64,000 nt of DNA from CAMLIZ01 sp036231905 (lineage in GTDB: Bacteria; Pseudomonadota; Gammaproteobacteria; Burkholderiales; Burkholderiaceae_C): assembly GCF_036231905.1 (NCBI RefSeq), contig NZ_JAZARE010000007.1, positions 62,001-126,000 of the forward strand, written 5' to 3'. The notes under the pieces were generated by a model that saw only the letters and a program-made list of their open reading frames with translations, was not told where the DNA came from and did not search any database. This document shows, piece by piece, positions 61,486-64,000 of this stretch. The stretch's first letter is position 1. The number at the start of each line of letters is the position of its first letter. The position numbers and the translations under genes were made by a program.

Positions 61486-62745
61486 ATGGACCTCCAACAC
61501 AAACTTGCCGTGCTGGCCGATGCGGCCAAGTACGACGCCTCCTGCGCCTCCAGCGGCGGCCACCAGCGCGACTCGCTGGACGGCAAGGGCCTCGGTTCGA
61601 CCGACGGCACCGGCATCTGCCACAGCTTCACGCCCGACGGCCGCTGCGTGTCGCTGCTGAAGGTGCTGCTCACCAACCACTGCCTCTACGACTGCCTGTA
61701 CTGCGTCAACCGCGTCAGCAGCAACGTGCCGCGGGCCCGCTTCAAGGTGGACGAGGTGGTGCAGCTCACGCTGGACTTCTACCGCCGCAACCTGATCGAA
61801 GGCCTGTTCCTGTCCAGCGGCATCATCCGCAGCGCCGACTACACCATGGAGCAGGTGGTGGAAGTGGCTCGCGTGCTGCGCGAGGAGCACGCGTTTCGCG
61901 GCTACATCCACCTCAAGACCATTCCCGATGCGGCGCCCGAGCTGCTGGCGCGCGCTGGCCGCTACGCCGACCGCCTGAGCATCAACCTCGAGCTGCCCAC
62001 GCCGGAAGGGCTGCAGGCGCTGGCGCCGGAAAAAAGCGCACCCGGCATCCGCAAGTCGATGGCGCGGCTGCACCTGCTGATCGATGACGCGCGCGCCGCG
62101 GCCCGGCCTGCACCGCCCCGATCCGCCGCGAGCCTCAAGCCCAAGGCCGCCGCGGCACCGGTGTTTGCGCCGGCCGGCCAGAGCACGCAGCTGATCGTGG
62201 GCGCCGACAGCGCGGACGACCGCACCATCCTTGCCACCAGCAGCACGCTCTACGCGGCCTATGGCCTGAAGCGGGTGTACTACTCCGCGTTCAGCCCGAT
62301 CCCCGATGCCTCGCGCAAGCTGCCGCCGGCCGCGCCGCCGCTGGAGCGCGAGCACCGCCTCTACCAGGCCGACTGGCTGATGCGCTACTACGGCTTCAGC
62401 GCCGGCGAGCTGGTCACCGGCACCGACGGCCTGCTGGCGCTGGACATCGACCCCAAGCTCGCCTGGGCGCTGGCGCATCGCGAACGCTTTCCGGTGGACC
62501 TGAACCGCGCGCCGCGCGAACTGCTGCTGCGCGTGCCCGGCCTGGGCGTGAAGGCGGTGGAGCGCCTGCTGCAAAGCCGCCGCGTGCGCGCGCTGCGCAG
62601 CGACGACCTGAAGCGCCTGCGGGTGCCGCTGGCCAAGGTGCTGCCTTTCGTGAGCGTGGCCGACCACCATCCCGGCCGGCAGCTCGATGGCCGTGCACTG
62701 GCCGCGCGCCTGCGGCCCACGGCGGCGCAGGCTTCGCTGTTCTGA
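61486..62745 (+). CDS. Putative DNA modification/repair radical SAM protein (UDG-linked, TIGR03916 type)
   Basis: A 419-residue radical SAM protein. The [4Fe-4S] motif is CLYDCLYC with Cys66, Cys70 and Cys73 (C-x3-C-x2-C), followed by SSGIIRSADYTMEQVVEVARVL and YIHLKTIPDAAPELL of the TIM barrel. The C-terminus is a helix-hairpin-helix DNA-binding motif (RVPGLGVKAVERLLQSRRVRAL). It matches the family linked to UDG-like partners, and the next gene is that partner, nine bases downstream. It sits behind a LexA box. The reaction is unknown; DNA-base repair or modification is inferred. Confidence 0.92.
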   Translation: MDLQHKLAVLADAAKYDASCASSGGHQRDSLDGKGLGSTDGTGICHSFTPDGRCVSLLKVLLTNHCLYDCLYCVNRVSSNVPRARFKVDEVVQLTLDFYRRNLIEGLFLSSGIIRSADYTMEQVVEVARVLREEHAFRGYIHLKTIPDAAPELLARAGRYADRLSINLELPTPEGLQALAPEKSAPGIRKSMARLHLLIDDARAAARPAPPRSAASLKPKAAAAPVFAPAGQSTQLIVGADSADDRTILATSSTLYAAYGLKRVYYSAFSPIPDASRKLPPAAPPLEREHRLYQADWLMRYYGFSAGELVTGTDGLLALDIDPKLAWALAHRERFPVDLNRAPRELLLRVPGLGVKAVERLLQSRRVRALRSDDLKRLRVPLAKVLPFVSVADHHPGRQLDGRALAARLRPTAAQASLF

Positions 62746-62754
62746 GCGCCCGCC

Positions 62755-64000
62755 ATGCACATCGTGACCTTGGCCGATGCGGCCGACGTGATGGGCTGGC
62801 GCCATGCAGCGCGACGCCTGCTGCAGCAAGGCCAGCCGCCCGACGCGGTGGACTGGCAGGTGCTAGGCGACGATGCGCCCGGCTTGTTCAAGGCCACCAC
62901 GCTGCCTGGCGATGGCCACGACGACACGACCACCACGCCTCGCGTGCCGGCCGGCTTCATCACGCTGGCCTCGCAAGCGCTGCTGCACCGCGACCCCGGG
63001 CGCTTCCACCTGATGTACCGGCTGCTCTGGCGGCTGGTGCAGGACCCCGCGTTGCGCCACGACCCGCTGGACTCCGACATGCTGGCCGCGCGGCAACTCG
63101 CGCAGCAGGTGCGGCGCGACCAGTACGAGATGCGCGCCTTCCTGCGTTTCCACGAACGCGCCACACCCCACGGGCCGCAGTACGTGGCCTGGTTCGAGCC
63201 GCAGCATCACGTGGTGGCGTCGCAGGCCCCGTTCTTCCAGGCGCGCTTCGCGAGCATGCGCTGGGCCATCTTCACGCCCGAGCGCAGCATCGGCTGGGAC
63301 GGTACCGAGCTGCACATCGGCTGCGGCGCACGGCGCGAGGACATCCCGCTGGACGACGCCCGCACGGCGCTCTGGCTCACCTACTACGCCAGCATCTTCA
63401 ACCCCGCCCGGCCGAAGCCGGCCCACATGCAGCAGCAGATGCCGCGCCGCCTGTGGCACAACCTGCCGGAAGCGCCCTTGATCGCGCCGCTGATGGCCGC
63501 CGCCGCCCACCGAACCGACACCATGGTGGAACACGGCCCCAGCGATGCGCAGCGGCGCCGACCCGCGCTCCCGCCCAGCGCCAGCGACGTCGATGCCTGG
63601 GCCGCTGCCCTCGACCGCTGCCGCGACTGCCCGCATGCCGCCCACGCCACCCAGGCCGTGCCCGGCGAGGGCCCGCGCGACGCGCCGGTGGTGCTGGTGG
63701 GCGAACAGCCGGGCGACATGGAAGACCTGCTGGGCCGACCCTTCGCCGGCCCCGCCGGCCAGTTGCTCGACCAGGCGCTGGCCGCAGCCGGCCTGCCGCG
63801 CGAGCGCCTGTACCTCACCAACGCGGTGAAGCACTTCCGCTTCGAGCTGCGTGGCAAGCGCCGGCTGCACAAGACACCTGGCCAGCGCGAGATCGAGAAC
63901 TGCCGCGGCTGGCTGGAACGCGAGTTGGGCGCGATGCCGGCGCGGCACCTGGTGGCGCTGGGCAGCACGGCGGCGCAGTCGCTGCTGGGCCGCAAGGTAG
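62755..64000 (+). CDS. udgX: DUF4130-UdgX fusion, uracil-DNA-binding glycosylase (C-terminus beyond window)
   Basis: At least 415 residues are visible. The N-terminal DUF4130 domain spans about 80-250 (ALLHRDPGRFHLMYRLLWRLVQDPAL, QYEMRAFLRFHE, YYASIFNPAR). The UdgX-type uracil glycosylase domain has GEQPGDMEDLLGRPF from residue 316 and the KRRLH loop (368-372), whose His372 corresponds to the residue that forms a covalent bond to DNA in UdgX. Cysteine residues in CRDCPH fit its iron-sulfur site. It starts nine bases after the radical SAM stop and is probably cotranscribed and SOS-controlled. Confidence 0.93.
   Translation, partial: MHIVTLADAADVMGWRHAARRLLQQGQPPDAVDWQVLGDDAPGLFKATTLPGDGHDDTTTTPRVPAGFITLASQALLHRDPGRFHLMYRLLWRLVQDPALRHDPLDSDMLAARQLAQQVRRDQYEMRAFLRFHERATPHGPQYVAWFEPQHHVVASQAPFFQARFASMRWAIFTPERSIGWDGTELHIGCGARREDIPLDDARTALWLTYYASIFNPARPKPAHMQQQMPRRLWHNLPEAPLIAPLMAAAAHRTDTMVEHGPSDAQRRRPALPPSASDVDAWAAALDRCRDCPHAAHATQAVPGEGPRDAPVVLVGEQPGDMEDLLGRPFAGPAGQLLDQALAAAGLPRERLYLTNAVKHFRFELRGKRRLHKTPGQREIENCRGWLERELGAMPARHLVALGSTAAQSLLGRKV

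Overview
The window is 64 kb of high-GC, densely coded chromosome with short intergenic gaps (none above about 200 bases). Gene content and protein style (ATP synthase operon with atpI, HemE, PurU, CreA, LemA/TPM genes, form II cox cluster, post-stop palindromic repeats) point to a betaproteobacterium of the order Burkholderiales, in the broad Rubrivivax/Leptothrix/Sphaerotilaceae neighbourhood. That placement is inferred from protein resemblance, not from a search. No phage, insertion sequence, CRISPR array or plasmid gene was seen; this looks like core and semi-core chromosome. One tRNA gene is present (tRNA-Arg, anticodon CCG).

Layout: 1-1469 the start of hemE and a Rossmann-fold protein; 1626-3738 a LemA/TPM/TPM envelope cluster; 3786-11120 the F1Fo ATP synthase operon atpIBEFHAGDC on the minus strand, with a promoter and a terminator; 11164-15115 a minus-strand run of sugar or sugar-acid genes (SMP-30 lactonase, aldose epimerase, HpaI-type aldolase), a GNAT acetyltransferase and a cytochrome b; 15299 a cytochrome c'; 15903-21063 a tightly coupled minus-strand operon (EamA exporter, amino-acid racemase, aminotransferase, PhzF, VOC protein, AlaX editing protein); 21206-23348 a divergent LysE exporter/MocR regulator pair; 23469 an unrecognised gene; 24203-27605 MFS, MaoC, GST and XdhC; 27713-35697 an unrecognised propeller-like protein and a form II cox-type molybdenum hydroxylase cluster (coxSLMDEG); 35705-41124 envelope and small-enzyme genes plus a PhoD phosphatase; 41323-51462 Rep helicase, YhhN, a beta-helix lipoprotein, an ECF sigma/anti-sigma pair, purU, YheT hydrolase and a dihaem cytochrome c; 51503 the tRNA; 51655-60445 an S33 hydrolase, creA, fadH, a TonB receptor, rlpA and a haemolysin III protein; 60621-64000 an SDR and, divergent from it, an SOS-type DNA repair pair (radical SAM protein plus DUF4130-UdgX, cut by the window end).

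Two results stand out. First, a near-consensus LexA box (16 of 20 positions) sits directly upstream of the radical SAM/UdgX pair, predicting an SOS-inducible uracil/DNA-damage module of largely unknown chemistry. Second, palindromic elements of several related types repeatedly lie right after stop codons. Two 121-base copies between convergent genes (15751-15871 and 59648-59768) show compensatory base-pair changes that argue for a conserved folded structure, and related elements sit inside the atp and cox operons.

Many gene pairs overlap as ATGA, GTGA or TGATG, so translational coupling is common. Several start codons have a -10-like hexamer only 6-10 bases upstream and no Shine-Dalgarno, suggesting leaderless or very short-leader mRNAs.
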